Source: Glossina fuscipes
Taxonomy: Eukaryota > Arthropoda > Insecta > Diptera > Glossinidae
Assembly: GCF_014805625.2 (NCBI RefSeq)
Contig: NW_023998415.1
Coordinates: 46,101,879-46,165,878, forward strand
Direction of reading: 5' to 3'
DNA length: 64,000 nucleotides
In this document: in pieces, positions 51,208 to 62,665 of the stretch
How positions within the stretch are numbered: position 1 is the stretch's first letter
Layout of the letters: each line of letters opens with the position of its first letter
Made by a program: the position numbers and the translations under genes
The notes under the pieces: model-generated
Databases searched by the model: none
Told to the model about the DNA's origin: nothing
The model's input: the letters and a program-made list of their open reading frames with translations, nothing else

Positions 51208-52084
51208 TGCTCTCACTAGAAAAAGACGAGCGCTTCGCTTAATTGATGCATTGCTTGATGAAAAAATGAATTTTTTTTTTTTTTTTTTTTTGCTTCTATA
51301 AGTCAAGTTTGTGCCAAAAAGCTATTACTTTAATTTAATAAGTGACGTTGGGATTTATGCAGTTCTCAAATGAAGAACGAAAATTGTTCGTATGATTCGC
51401 ATAATTCGCATAATTTTATTACCCAGAATATTATTATGGGGTTGGCAAAGGCCATGAAGTTATCAAATTACTTAGCATAATATTTTTCTATTGAAGTTCA
51501 TAGCTCATAGTTTGCCCATTTTGATCGAAACAATTTCTGAACATAATCACCACAAGTTCATTAATTGACTCATTATTGAAGTTATCAGGAGCTAGAGAGA
51601 TGTTTGAAGACAAAGTTACCTATCTTGACATAAAAGATTAAAATTTTATTAATGAGTTTTTTTGTTTTTTTTTTTTTCTCTCTCTTTCAGTAGCAAAAAA
51701 CATCGACCATGCCTCACATAAGTTAGTTAGACGATTAGATTTAATTGCATGTAAAAGTTAATGTAACGCAAATTCATACGATGAACGGCCAAATATTGTA
51801 ATTGACGTTTCCAAGTTAAGCTTTAACTTTAGTTTAAATGTTAATTTATACTCGTATTTGAGAGACGAATGGATAGAATAAAAAAACAAAAAAAACAAAA
51901 AGAAATTTTTGCTTTTTGGCTTTAATGGCAAATCATTGTCAGCCATAACCACCAACTAAGCAAATAACATTAGCAACACAATAGCAACGCCAACAATAAC
52001 AGCAATCGTCAACGTTAGTAAAAGAAGCAAGAAACCAAACTTAAATGCAGCAGGTAAAACAACACTTAGTCATCATTTTCATCT

Positions 52085-52132
52085 CCATCACCATCGCCAT
52101 CGCCATCGCCATCACCATCACCATCACCATCA
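52085..52132. repeat. (CCATCR)8 hexanucleotide array
   Basis: Eight perfect 6-bp units with the last base A or G (A, G, G, G, A, A, A, A). The long open frame over it (SITIAIAIAI-like) is a translation of the repeat, not a gene. Confidence 0.9.
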
Positions 52133-52187
52133 TCACCCTGGGAACAATTCAAACTTCATTTTATACGATACACTCGCGCGCGCACAC

Positions 52188-52220
<33 letters not shown>

Positions 52221-52516
52221 TCATACATGTTCATATATGTATGTAGATCTATGAGACCCACATATACATATACATGTTGCCGAAGAGAAACCTTTTGGTC
52301 TTGAAATTTATTCTTCAGGTGTTTAAATAATTTCAGAAAAGGTTATAAAAACAAGTCACTTACTTACTTACAACTGCTTGTACGTCCGTCTCTATAGCTG
52401 TTTGCTTGTCTGTCTGTTTGTCAGCCCCAATCATCGCACAATAACACTTGGCCTGGTGAAAAAAACAAAAAAAAAAAAAAAAAATACGACGACAACGCCA
52501 ACAACAACAATAACAG

Positions 52517-52564
52517 CACTTACTTACTCACTCACTCACTCACTCACTCACTCACTCACTCACT
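52517..52564. repeat. (ACTC)n tetranucleotide array
   Basis: About eleven units, starting with two ACTT variants. Confidence 0.9.
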
Positions 52565-53031
52565 CGCTTACAATCGAAATGTTTTAACGTATAGCAAGTA
52601 CACAATGCCAGTAAATATTAAAAACTGCAACAACAACAACAACAAGACTAAAAACTAAGTAAAACTTTTTTCTTTTTTAATTCTTTAAACGATTTTGGTT
52701 TTTCTGTTTTTTTTTTTATTTTTTTTTTTTATTTTTTTTATTATTATTATTATTATTATTACGATTGTGTTTAGCCATGATCATGAACATGAGATTGTTG
52801 TCTTACTGCTGGAAACACAGTCAAACGAACAGAAAATAAAGTGGACAAGAAAACGCGTTAACACCACTGAAACTGGAATTTAAGAATAGAGCAGAAGCAG
52901 AAGCAGAGCTTAGCTAAGCTGTGGAATAACAAGCAAATAACCCGCCAGCAAGCTAACCAGCGATGAATCTGTAATTCGCATACATATTTATTTGATACTC
53001 ATATGAAGTGCATACATGAACTTATATGTAC

Positions 53032-53067
<36 letters not shown>

Positions 53068-53357
53068 GTGTGTATGTGCATATATGTATATGCGTATGTA
53101 TGCATATATGGATGCATGCATGCTGGCATGCATTCACATGCATAATGTTTGTTAAAACACCTGAAGGCTTACCAAGATTTCTATTTCTTAGTTATTCTAA
53201 CTATAACGGAGGCACACACAAATACATTCATATATATATATATACATCCGTATGCCGAATGCATTTTCTAGTCAGTTGCTCAGATATTTATTTGACCGTA
53301 AATGTTGTCTTTTTAATAAAATTGTTAAATTTATTGTATTGTAATAAAATCATAGGA

Positions 53358-53486
53358 TTTAATTTGAGGAGAGAATCTCTACGAAAAGCATATGAAAAAA
53401 ATTGCAGATCGCTTAAATGGCAAGAACAACGTTTACCAGATGAACCATGTTTTCACATCAAAATTGAGAAAAAGCGACAAAAATAA
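53358..53486 (+). CDS. Possible short terminal exon, function unknown
   Basis: After AATAAAATCATAG (acceptor-like, but without a good pyrimidine tract) an open frame reads GFNLRRESLRKAYEKNCRSL then KWQEQRLPDEPCFHIKIEKK and RQK. A stop follows, overlapped by an AATAAAATAAA polyadenylation-like signal. The basic, charged composition is unlike translated simple repeats. The family is not recognised. Confidence 0.25.
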   Translation, partial: FNLRRESLRKAYEKNCRSLKWQEQRLPDEPCFHIKIEKKRQK

Positions 53487-54399
53487 AATAAACGGCATGA
53501 GAAGTAAAATTTTCCCAATGAATAAGCTTTGCAGCCATAAATAATCAGTCAACCAGAAAAAAGGTGGCCAGTGTATGGCACTTGCAAAATTCAAATATGT
53601 ACTTTAGAATGGCTCGATATATACATGATGTATCATAAAGGCTTCTATTAAACGATTGTTGAATGCGAAGACTAGATGGCTCAGTTCTTTCCAATAACAG
53701 CACTTTAATTACTTTACGTACTTTCTTGCTTTGAGATTAGATAAAATCTTGGAAAATTTGACTGTCACTTATAGACTGGATAGATAGACGCCTTAGTTAA
53801 AATTATAGGTAAGACGTATCGATTCGAAAGCTTAAGTTAAATTATGAGGACAATCGGCACAACAGCAAAAATCCGATCATCGGATCATTAGGGTGTAATA
53901 ATATGATTTGATATCTCGATAGAAATCTTGAATCTGACCTGTACCAGGCATGTAAATATGAAAATGAAATTTGCCATAGGGAACCCTATTATTCAATGGT
54001 TATGTACTGTCAAACCGCACCATTGACGTCAGGTTCTGCTTGACCACACATAACAACACGAGTTTCTTGCAACGACATCATTTGTAATATCGTTGAACAT
54101 GTTGAGCTTTGTAGCAAATAAACCGAAAAAAATTCATAGATACATCCAGACGTGCCATACGCATTCGTACTCAAGACTGAATCGCTATAGCAAGCAAACG
54201 ATATTCTTTACATTTTGTGACCGTCCTAAAGAGTGTGATCTGATATTAGTCATTGAAGTCTAGTGAAACGGTTAATATTACCTACTATTAACAACAATTA
54301 ATCGATTTGAGCCATTCGCTGTTCAACAAACGAGTAAAAGGCAACACAAAATGATTTGTTGACATGACATCTGCCCATACATCCACATTGCAACATCAG

Positions 54400-55100
54400 C
54401 TCACGACACGTTAGAAGCACTCTGTTACGTAAGCCGCCACTGTGCACAATTATATCCAGCACGGAGAGCTCAAAAGAAGCCGGACTACCCTAAGCATTGG
54501 AATACGGAAAACACTACCAAACGACCATCTCCAACAAAAGTTAGAAACAATTCAGCTCATAATGAGAATGATATGAACCTACCGCAGGGTATCAACGCTG
54601 GCTGAAACAATCGTGGCAGACGTGTTACCCATCATAGGTATTATTTAAGGAATAGTGATAAATCCATAACGGAGGAAAAGGAGAGAAGAGTACGCGGAAA
54701 CTACAAGACAAAACCTGTTAACGAAATCACAGTAACGACTCGAATACAATGTGGATCTATAACCTGATCCCGTATATTGAAGAATGGATGGGGAAAACGC
54801 ACGGAGAAGTAACTTTTATTCCGTAACCTAAGTTTTCTCTGATCATGGAAACATCTCGAATTAGTTTTGCCATTTCGACAGCACATGCCATCTGGATCGT
54901 AGGTACGTCTGAGAAACATGCTTTTCATATTTCTAGAAATCGAAATTTCACCGTTCCAGCTACTGGCAGTTATGCTGAGAGATACCGAACGTTAAAGGAA
55001 ATGCGACAGTGTTTTAAACAACATATTCAGGAATAAATCTGATCTAGGCTTCCATCTTATTCGAGGGCGGGAGATATAGGATCATATAGCCAGGATCATC
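54400..55100 (+). pseudogene. Decayed non-LTR retrotransposon, reverse-transcriptase C-terminal region (R1/I-like)
   Basis: In shifting frames the plus strand reads LIMRMI-stop-TYRRVSTLAETIVADVLPI at 54556-54640, which matches the R1/LOA/I-type phrase R(I/M)..(A/T)YRTVST.A..VIA...PI after the polymerase domain. At 54770-54910 it reads PYIEEWMGKTHGEVTFI followed by a degenerate FSDHGN segment, which matches the conserved (I/L)P.I..W..R.HGEV...LTQ...GHG region of the same polyproteins. Several stops and frameshifts are present. The Cys/His residues of the terminal zinc-finger-like motif are only partly recoverable. The local base composition is richer in GC than the flanks. Confidence 0.6.
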
Positions 55101-55519
55101 GATCAACAACGGCCCATCCCGACCTAGTGCGAAACCGGTTTCACGATGGTTTTACCCCGATTGAAAGAGGCGTTATGTGCAGTTAGACTAGGATAGCGTC
55201 GGGGTAACTTGTGAGTGAACATTTAATATTCGTTTAGGTCAGGATAGGGCAGAGCAGGCTAAATTGGGGAAGCGTGGTCTAGGTTAGACAGCAACAATTG
55301 GTAGAAAATAGGTAAAAGTCATAGTCATAAGTTCTCGGGCGTTAACAGCAGATATACAAAATGAAAAACTTTGTTGTTAAACAAATAGGTTTAGGCATAA
55401 TTTTCGGCGGCGGTGTTTAAAAGAAAGAGCTTGCGAAATGACGAAACGGCGAAAGGAGATGTGTCTAAAAAACTGTGAAAAGGAAGGATAACCTAACGAG
55501 TACAACAGAAAAAAAACCT
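55101..55519. other. Region between the two LINE remnants
   Basis: GC-richer than the surroundings, with phrases such as GAAACCGGTTTCACGATGG and no open frame. It probably represents the eroded 3' UTR of the upstream LINE or the 5' UTR of the next. I see no poly-A or TAAA tail that would mark the join. Confidence 0.3.
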
Positions 55520-56290
55520 TAAAAAATGGTTGACAAACCGTAAAAGACCGGAAGTATCCAGAAAAAAGTCAACCATCTAGTCGAGAGAGGAAACCGTCGA
55601 AGTATCGACGCAGCAATAAGGCTTTAAAAAGATGACATTATTAGTAAGAAATAAGATTTGGTGATCTTTCAGCCCAACTGAAATGAAGGTAAGGGCCAAG
55701 CTAGCAAGATCTAAAAGGCATTATAGCATACACTTGGAGAAACAGTTATCACCGGGCAATTTGAGCCGAAAGTACTATTCGAAATAACAGACATGGACGT
55801 ATGAAATGCAAAGACACAAGTCATCTACAGTACCTTGAACGCAAAGCGCGAGTAAAAATCGTGACATCTAACATCAGGAAAGTTTTTAGCTGCATCTTAA
55901 TCTAGGTCACGCGAGCATGACTCGCATAGCTATGCAAGAAAAATGAGAAACATCCGCAGTATTCTATGTAGAAGATGAGTGGAATAAGTGGACACAAAGA
56001 CGAAAAGAGCAAAAACGAGATTCGGTGCATTATTTGTGTAAAAAAAATCTCCAGAAACGCAAAGCGCTTAAAGTCAAGTCCACAATGAAACAGGGCACGT
56101 CAAAATGAAAATTAAAAATCCTTCCAAGCTAAGCCAGAGCTCGAACAATCATGGAAGGGTTGCTTCCGATACGGCTAAAATACATTTTCCAACAAATGTT
56201 CCACCGGGGAACATGATCGCGATAGAGGTAATCCACTCAACATTAAAAGAAGGCAGACAGGCAACTAGAAAGCTAGTCAGCTAACTCATC
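55520..56290 (+). pseudogene. Decayed LINE ORF1 (gag-like) with degenerate CCHC knuckle
   Basis: One frame around 55755-55830 reads KVLFEITDMDV then NAKTQVIYS, resembling the LEI.D.DE.TTKE.V. segment of R1/Jockey ORF1 proteins. At 56152-56226 a frame reads WKGCFRYG-stop-NTFSNKCSTGEHDR, like the gag knuckle C.RC..YGH.S..C, with the second Cys and the His altered. Strongly degraded. It lies about 0.4 kb downstream of the RT remnant on the same strand, so it is either a second element or a head-to-tail copy. Confidence 0.42.
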
Positions 56291-56566
56291 CGTCATGATG
56301 TCGCGTAAGTTTTCGTAACATTTTTTGTAATTTTTATTTGTTCAATACAATTGTATTTGCTTTAGATTGCAGATTTGTGATTGGATAAGAATTGATCTTA
56401 CCAGATTGCTCTATGTCAATCTTTCTCTTATAGCCTTACTCTCAATCTCAAATCTTTGGAAAATGAAACGTTGCTTGTTCATCAATCGATCAGTCTATTG
56501 CAGGCAGTCCACCAGTATAACAGGTAGGTAGACAGGCAGATAGGTAGGCAGGTATTTGTGCGCGCG

Positions 56567-56569
<3 letters not shown>

Positions 56570-56602
<33 letters not shown>
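56570..56602. repeat. (GT)16 repeat
   Basis: Sixteen perfect GT units, bordered by GCGCGC and GCGCG. Confidence 0.9.
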
Positions 56603-56606
<4 letters not shown>

Positions 56607-56902
56607 TTTGTATACACACATGTCCATCCCATATTTGGTGTAAAACATATCGTTAATTCTCTTCTTTATTTATAATTCTACTGTCAAAAGAAAATTCGTT
56701 TATATATAAATATATATAAACGCTCATGCATACACGTTATCAGATTCATATACGATATGTACATATTAAAAAGACGATCAATTGATTGTTTTTGTTGCTG
56801 TTATTATTGTTATTGTATTGTACCTGCTTGGTGGTCGAACATGTCCAACATAATATTTTTCTCATACTCATAAACATACATGAATACCTACGTGAACGTA
56901 TG

Positions 56903-56924
56903 TAGGTAGGTAGGTAGGTAGGTA
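56903..56924. repeat. (TAGG)5 repeat
   Basis: Five perfect TAGG units. A related AGGT/AGGC stretch lies at 56521-56552. Confidence 0.85.
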
Positions 56925-58243
56925 TCTTTGCGTTTCTCTTTAAAACACTATAATAAACAATCGATTACTTAGGATTTTTATTTTCTTTTATTATTTTCTT
57001 ACCTTAACAGAGAGTTTCGTTTACTTTGGTTTGTTTGGTAGGTTGGTCGATGCAAGTTTAGTTAAAAGGTTCTCGCTTTTAACGTTGTATACTGAGTTGT
57101 TGTTCTTGCTGTTCTTGTTGTTGTTGGTGTTGTTGTTTGTTAGAATATATCTACATACTATATATATGCACACATCTATATGTAAGTGTGTATGCGAAGT
57201 GTGTTAGTGCTGTTAGTGTTGTTACCGTTTTCTTTTTTCTTGAATTGAAATTGTAGAAAATGCACGTGTTCAACGATTGTCAGTTTATATTGTAAATTCT
57301 TGGTTGACATTCCTGGAACTGTGGTCTTTGTATTGAACCGACCGAAAATGTGTGGGGACAAAGTGCTTAAACAATCTTAAAGAACTACAACAGCAATAAC
57401 AATAACAACAAACATTAACTACGCACACATAATGTTCATCATCGGTAAACAATCAAATCCCTAGTTGAGCGCAAAAGAAGAACAAGAAAAAGAAAATCAA
57501 CGAGTGATTTTTTTCGATCGTTTTTTTCTTTCGTACTTTATAGGAAGAACGGATATTAAATATCAATTTTGTTTTGTTGTTTTTTATTGTTTTTTTTTGG
57601 ATACTATTTAAGTTCAAAGAAATCTGCTAAAGATACATCTCAATTTCTTAATTCTTTTCATTAATATGTATTAATGATTTAGTGATCGAAGCATATAGTG
57701 CTTTACTTATTCGTTTTTTCCTCTTTTTTTTTTTTTTTTTTTTTTGTTTTTCTAATTCGGGATTTCGATTTTAAACCTTAAACCGTAACAAACAACAACA
57801 AATAACTTCCAGATGACCTTAAAAGTGTAGATTCTTATCAGTTAATAAGGAAGAGCGTATTAACATTATCTTCGCATATATAACAGGAAGATGCATGGTT
57901 TTCCATTAACACCAACATCTTCCGTTAGCCGATGTCGCGTATTGCTACTGAACCTACTGAAATCATAAATCAGAGATTTGCAACTTTTACGAAATTTGTT
58001 CGGAAAATGATGCCACAAGCCGGTCGCATACTTGCTTAGTTTCTGAAAATCGCACGTCGCCGATAATTCCAAGTTCTCTTTACGTGAACAGTCCTAAACT
58101 AAGCTGCCTAATCTGATAAGGGCCTTCATGTTGTCCATAAATCCGAGCTATCATTTCGCGAATCTTGTGTACACTCGCGATACTCGCGCTACTTCCTTGG
58201 TGCCAAAACTTGGTCGCATAGTTACTTAATACCAGATAAAGAA

Positions 58244-58310
58244 GCTCTCTCTCTCTCTCTATCTATCTGTCTATCTATCTATCTGTCTATCTATCTATCT
58301 ATCTATCTGT
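58244..58310. repeat. (CT)n(ATCT)n compound microsatellite
   Basis: Nine CT units followed by about twelve ATCT units with ATCTGTCT interruptions. Confidence 0.9.
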
Positions 58311-58819
58311 TGATCACCAGCAAAATATTTTCGCATAGTCACTTATGACATATGCATATATACCGATGTAGACTTCTTGTCAAAGTCTACGATTGTTCAC
58401 TTGTCGAACTGGTCGCAGGAATTTCTACTTTCTAAAGTTGCCTAACAAGTCGAGATTTCATTCGAGTTGACTAAAACTAGAATATATAACATAGTCTCAG
58501 AGAAATATGAACGCTACTTAAGCTGGCTAAGGAATATGTAATTCTTTATTCATATTGAGGATATCGTCCGCCTGCATAACCATTTCCCAAACACTTGGCT
58601 TGGCCGTCAAGACTTTGAGAATACATTCTCATGCCAACAAAATATTTATTAAAAATGTAAAATAAACATAAATAATAAGAATAAAAAAAAGAAGTTTTCG
58701 AAAAACATTGTTTGATTTTAATATGACTACCACCAAGAGGTTACATTCATGTGCATAGGAAAGTAAGCGAGTTGCACTTACTCTTAAGGTGTAAGCCTCG
58801 ACCTTAATATATTATTATA

Positions 58820-58995
58820 ACTGTTATTAATTTAGCCGGAGAATAAATTCTAAAGACTAAAGGCTTAAAGGACAAGCATCTGAGGTTTTCGGCTTTTATT
58901 AAAAACTCTGCCGCACTTGAGATTTGAACCCACGACCATTCACTTGCTAATCGAGACTCTTTGCCTGCTCGCCTGCCTGCTCAAGCGGATAAAAT
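58820..58995 (-). mobile_element. Probable tRNA-related SINE, copy 2
   Basis: Minus strand: GGTCGTGGGTTCAAATCTCA is a good match to a tRNA T-arm and Pol III B box (GGTTCAAATC, 58921-58930). It is followed by AGTGCGGCAGAGTTTTTAAT, CCGAAAACCTCAGATGCTTG, a stretch ending TTCTCCGGCTAAATTAATAA, and an AT-rich tail. Less decayed than copy 1. Not a functional tRNA, because I cannot fold a complete cloverleaf. SINE is inferred from the B box plus dispersed copies. Confidence 0.55.
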
Positions 58996-59630
58996 ATAAT
59001 TTAATCGAAATCTTTGCTTTCCAACGCAATTAATCGAAAAAAGAAATATGACGGATCGACTTTAACGACGATATTCCGAACTTTGAAGTTTTTATTAAAC
59101 CAAAATCTCACTTTATATTGAATTATGTATGGTAAGGTTTTTTTTTTTTCCTTTTTTTTTTTTTTTTTTTTTTTTTTTTGTTTCCTTTCTTTCTTTCTTC
59201 GGAATTCCAATAACTCTAAACGAGCATAATCTACATACCTACCTACCCACCTACATACTTACCGAACATTCGTTTCACCCGTCCGTGTACACGTAGTATG
59301 TAACTTAATCTTAATCTCCGTAAAAATTTTTAGGCTCAAAACGTAACAACAAATCGTTTCGTTTCCTTTTTTTTTTTTTTTTTTCTTCTTTTACTTTTGT
59401 GCTTATGCATTGTGTAAAAGTGATTTTGTTGGTTTGTGGAAATGTAACAATTGTTTGGTTGCGCAGCTGCCGACTACATAAGTCACGATTTTGCGCTTTT
59501 GTTAATTCATCAACAAAAATACAACAATTTGCATTTAACAAACAAGCAAGCAGTGAACGAACGAACGGACCGCTTTACTGAGTTCAGGTCAAATCTGAGA
59601 ATTTTAGCTTAATGCCTAATCGTTAAGTAA

Positions 59631-59680
59631 AGCCAAGCCAAGCCAAGCCAAGCCAAGCCAAGCCAAGGCAAGCCAAGCCG
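59631..59680. repeat. (AGCCA)n pentanucleotide array
   Basis: About ten AGCCA units in a row with one AGGCA variant, trailing off into imperfect units up to about 59697. Unusual here for its GC content. Confidence 0.9.
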
Positions 59681-60704
59681 TGGCTAACCAAGCCAAAGTC
59701 AGACAGATGCCAATTCAAGTCAACAGTAGTTACATTGTGTCACTTCTAAGCCCTACAATAGCGTTTTCTTTTTTTTTTTTTTGCTTTGTTTTTTTTTTTT
59801 TAACTATGGCTTCATGTTTATTGCGGGTGTTTTTCTAATTGTTGTTGTTATTATTGTTGTTTATGTCAAGACGGCGCCCAGTTGTTTAGTAATCGATAAC
59901 CCACGCTACACTTTTTTTTTATTCTTTTTTTTTTTTTTGCGTTTTTCTTTCTTTTTTTGGCATTATTTGTTTGGCCGCTAACAAGTAACAAAACTTAATT
60001 AGCAACAACGCACTGGCACTGATACCAGCAAACGATATAAAGAAAACCCTTGAACAAGTTGTGGGGTCAAATGTTATTTCAAATGTTTCATGAATAGTTA
60101 GGCAGACACCTTTTAAGCATTAACTTAAGATTTATGCACAAGATTATGGTTTATACGGTACTCGAGGTTGTCGCGACACGAACAAACTTAAAATTCCGTC
60201 TTAATGGTGAAGATTTAAATTCCACTAGATGTGGACAAGCAGAGCTTTCTGATAATTGCCTTTTACATGCATTAATGAAAATGAATGATGATAATAATCT
60301 CTGCCACATACGATGCCTGGCTTGTTCGGGATTTTTAATGATTGTAAAAACTAGGAATTGAATAAGAATTTCGGAAAAACGTCAAATGCACATTCCACAA
60401 ATTGGAAGTGGGAGTAAGTCTCGAGACTACAAGATTATGCAAACCTCGATATAAAGAAAAAATTTGAAAGAAAAGAAAGAAAAATTTTTGGTTTCTCTTG
60501 CAGCTTGTTCATAAATATTCATAGAAGGCCTTCATAGGCCTTCAAATATTTTGAAAAAAATATTTTGCCTTGTTTTCCTCTTTTAAATACCACCACAAGC
60601 CTTAATTGTTATCGATTTTAGATAAGAGGTTTACCATAGCAAAGAGCACTTTACATTATTATATTGAATGCGCATTCAATTAATTGAAACATACTAACTT
60701 TATC

Positions 60705-61010
60705 ATTGGATTTGTCAGACAAAGATACTGAGATACTCCATTTAGCCATGATCAGGTGACTGTCTATGTTTCCGTCCATCCTTTTGCTAACATTGTAAGG
60801 AATATAAGTTTTTTAAGCACTTTAAAATTTCAAGTCGATTCACTTATGTTCGTCCGTCTATCCACGAATATGTTCCTGCGTCTACGACTTTACGAAGTAA
60901 ACGCAAACTTGATTAAGACAAGATTCTGACTCGATTTAGCTATATTCATTCGTCTGCCCATTTATTTATCTATAAGCTGAATGAATTTGTATCCGCCTGG
61001 GGTGTAGATT
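60705..61010 (+). repeat. Diverged A/B-type repeat fragments
   Basis: Two successive blocks contain a Tttagccatg or gatttagctat landmark followed by a TCCGTCC or TTCGTCTGCCC motif, as seen in families A and B. The rest is not alignable by eye. Confidence 0.3.
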
Positions 61011-61940
61011 ATTCACATTTCTCCACTTGCACTTAGGAAAAAAGAGCACGATTTTCATCATACACATATACGGATCGGGAATCTTTTTAACCCACAACAG
61101 TTTCTCGTCTCCTACCTTATTGCAATGCTGAAATGCGTTAGTGTTGAAAAAATTGACATCTGATTCTGGATTTCTTCCAATTTCCGTGCTGACGATTACA
61201 AAGAGGCTTATTCGACTAAAGATAAACGCAGCGAAAAGTTTCCGGAAAAAAATGCTCGCAATTGATTTTCTGATATAGAAATGGATATATATATATATAT
61301 ATATATATTTTTTTAATGCAGAGCATCCAACATGAATAAGATGATCTTACTTGTTACGCTTTCTTTTTTTTTTTTTTTTTTGTTTTCTTTCCCTTTTTAA
61401 TTCAAACATTTCTTTTTTCATTATCACCTATAAAGATATCAACTTACAAGAAAGTGTACGTTGAAAGATAAAAAAAAATAATTCTGTTTGTTTATTTATT
61501 TTTTTTATTTTTTTGAAATTTTTCAGAAAAGATTCATAATGAATTTTTCATTATTTAAAACGTTATGTAAAAAGAATTTTTTTTTTTTCTTCTCTTTTTT
61601 TTTGATAATCTTATCTAGTGTTACGGCAACAAAAACTAATATCGTCTCAGTACACAGCACTTATCACGTTTGACAAGTGTTTATCAATGCGAGAGTGTGA
61701 TATTCGAGATTGACACAACAAAAAAAAAAAAAAAAAAAAACACGAAAAAGGTATCCATCCTAAAACAAGTGCTTTAGAAGACTTTCAAAATGATGTGAAT
61801 TAATTTGGAAGATAAACGATTTCATTTCTTTAGATATTTCACGGAAAAGTGAAGAATCGATTTGCATCCACTAGTGAGTGCATGATTAAAAATACATTCC
61901 GTCGTTATTTGCAAAATTTTTTTTTTTTTTTATTTTACAG

Positions 61941-62157
61941 CATAAGCTTAACGTTTCCTCAGCGTCAGACGTGTAATTTATTATTACTGCAAGCAATCGA
62001 TGACCTTTTCCCGGGGAAAATGTGTCACTTAAATTACTTGGCCATGCACGGCAACTACTTTCACTTGCAAGAGCCTTACCGCCTCCCCGGCCTCATTCCT
62101 CTCCACCCAATGCAAGTAGCACCATTAAAGTATAATTACATACTAGAGTCTCAATAG
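61941..62157 (+). CDS. Possible terminal exon with strong splice acceptor, function unknown
   Basis: A 15-base T run and ATTTTACAG (61918-61940) form one of the best acceptor sites in the window. The frame after it is open for 71 codons to TAG: LTFPQRQTCNLLLLQAIDDL, FPGKMCHLNYLAMHGNYFHL, then EPYRLPGLIPLHPMQVAPLK. The 3' half (62010-62130) is markedly GC-rich for this window. No domain recognised. The open frame also runs upstream of the acceptor, so the start is undecided. Confidence 0.3.
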
Positions 62158-62623
62158 TAAGGTTATATAAAACGAAGACATATGTAGTTGTCTCTGAATT
62201 GTACGGATGAACTTAATTCAAATGTCACTCTATGTTAACGACTAATTTACCAATTTTGCTAATCTTTTAAAATTCCCTTTTTTTTATCTTTTTTTTTTTC
62301 TTACTCACTATATATTAAAGCATTTTTCATATTTTAAAAGTCAGCATTACTTGTTGGTGAACTCCTCACAAGCAAAAAAAAAAGAAAAGAAAAACAAAAA
62401 CAGAAACAAATTGGAAAGGAAACAACGAAGGCATAGCAAAGTAATTAGGGTCACAACCTTTAACTGAACACTACACGATTGCTTCATTTCCTCTTCAAGC
62501 AAATTAACAGCAAATTGCAGTAGTACGGATGGCTGCTGATGGTGCTGTGTTGCTGCTGAATTGTGAATGGTTGAGGATGCATCATTGTCATCATTATCAT
62601 CATCATTATTATCATCATCATCA

Positions 62624-62665
<42 letters not shown>

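Larger units (their letters stand above)
49795..53357. other. Noncoding, with repeats
   Basis: TA repeats at 50322-50337, 52190-52206 and 53033-53070, the AAT, CCATCR and ACTC arrays, and the 51.2-kb hairpin. No supported gene. Confidence 0.5.
56291..58243. other. Noncoding, with repeats
   Basis: GT and TAGG arrays, a near-perfect palindrome at 56697-56722 (CGTTTATATATA arms) and a T run at 57724-57745. A minus-strand patch at 57866-58230 may be decayed coding sequence (see findings). Confidence 0.5.
58996..61940. other. Noncoding, T-rich
   Basis: Long T runs (59137-59179, 59368-59384), the AGCCA array and A/B remnants at 60.7-61.0 kb. No supported gene. Confidence 0.5.

Noticed and set aside
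52045..52254. Plus frame of alternating Ile-Ala and Ile-Thr
   Set aside because: A translation of the CCATCR hexamer array.
56521..56602. Telomere-like or CRISPR-like array
   Set aside because: AGGT/AGGC and GT units are simple microsatellites without spacers.
58911..58985. tRNA gene on the minus strand
   Set aside because: Only the T-arm/B-box part is good; acceptor and D arms do not pair into a full cloverleaf, and a diverged second copy exists, so SINE fits better.
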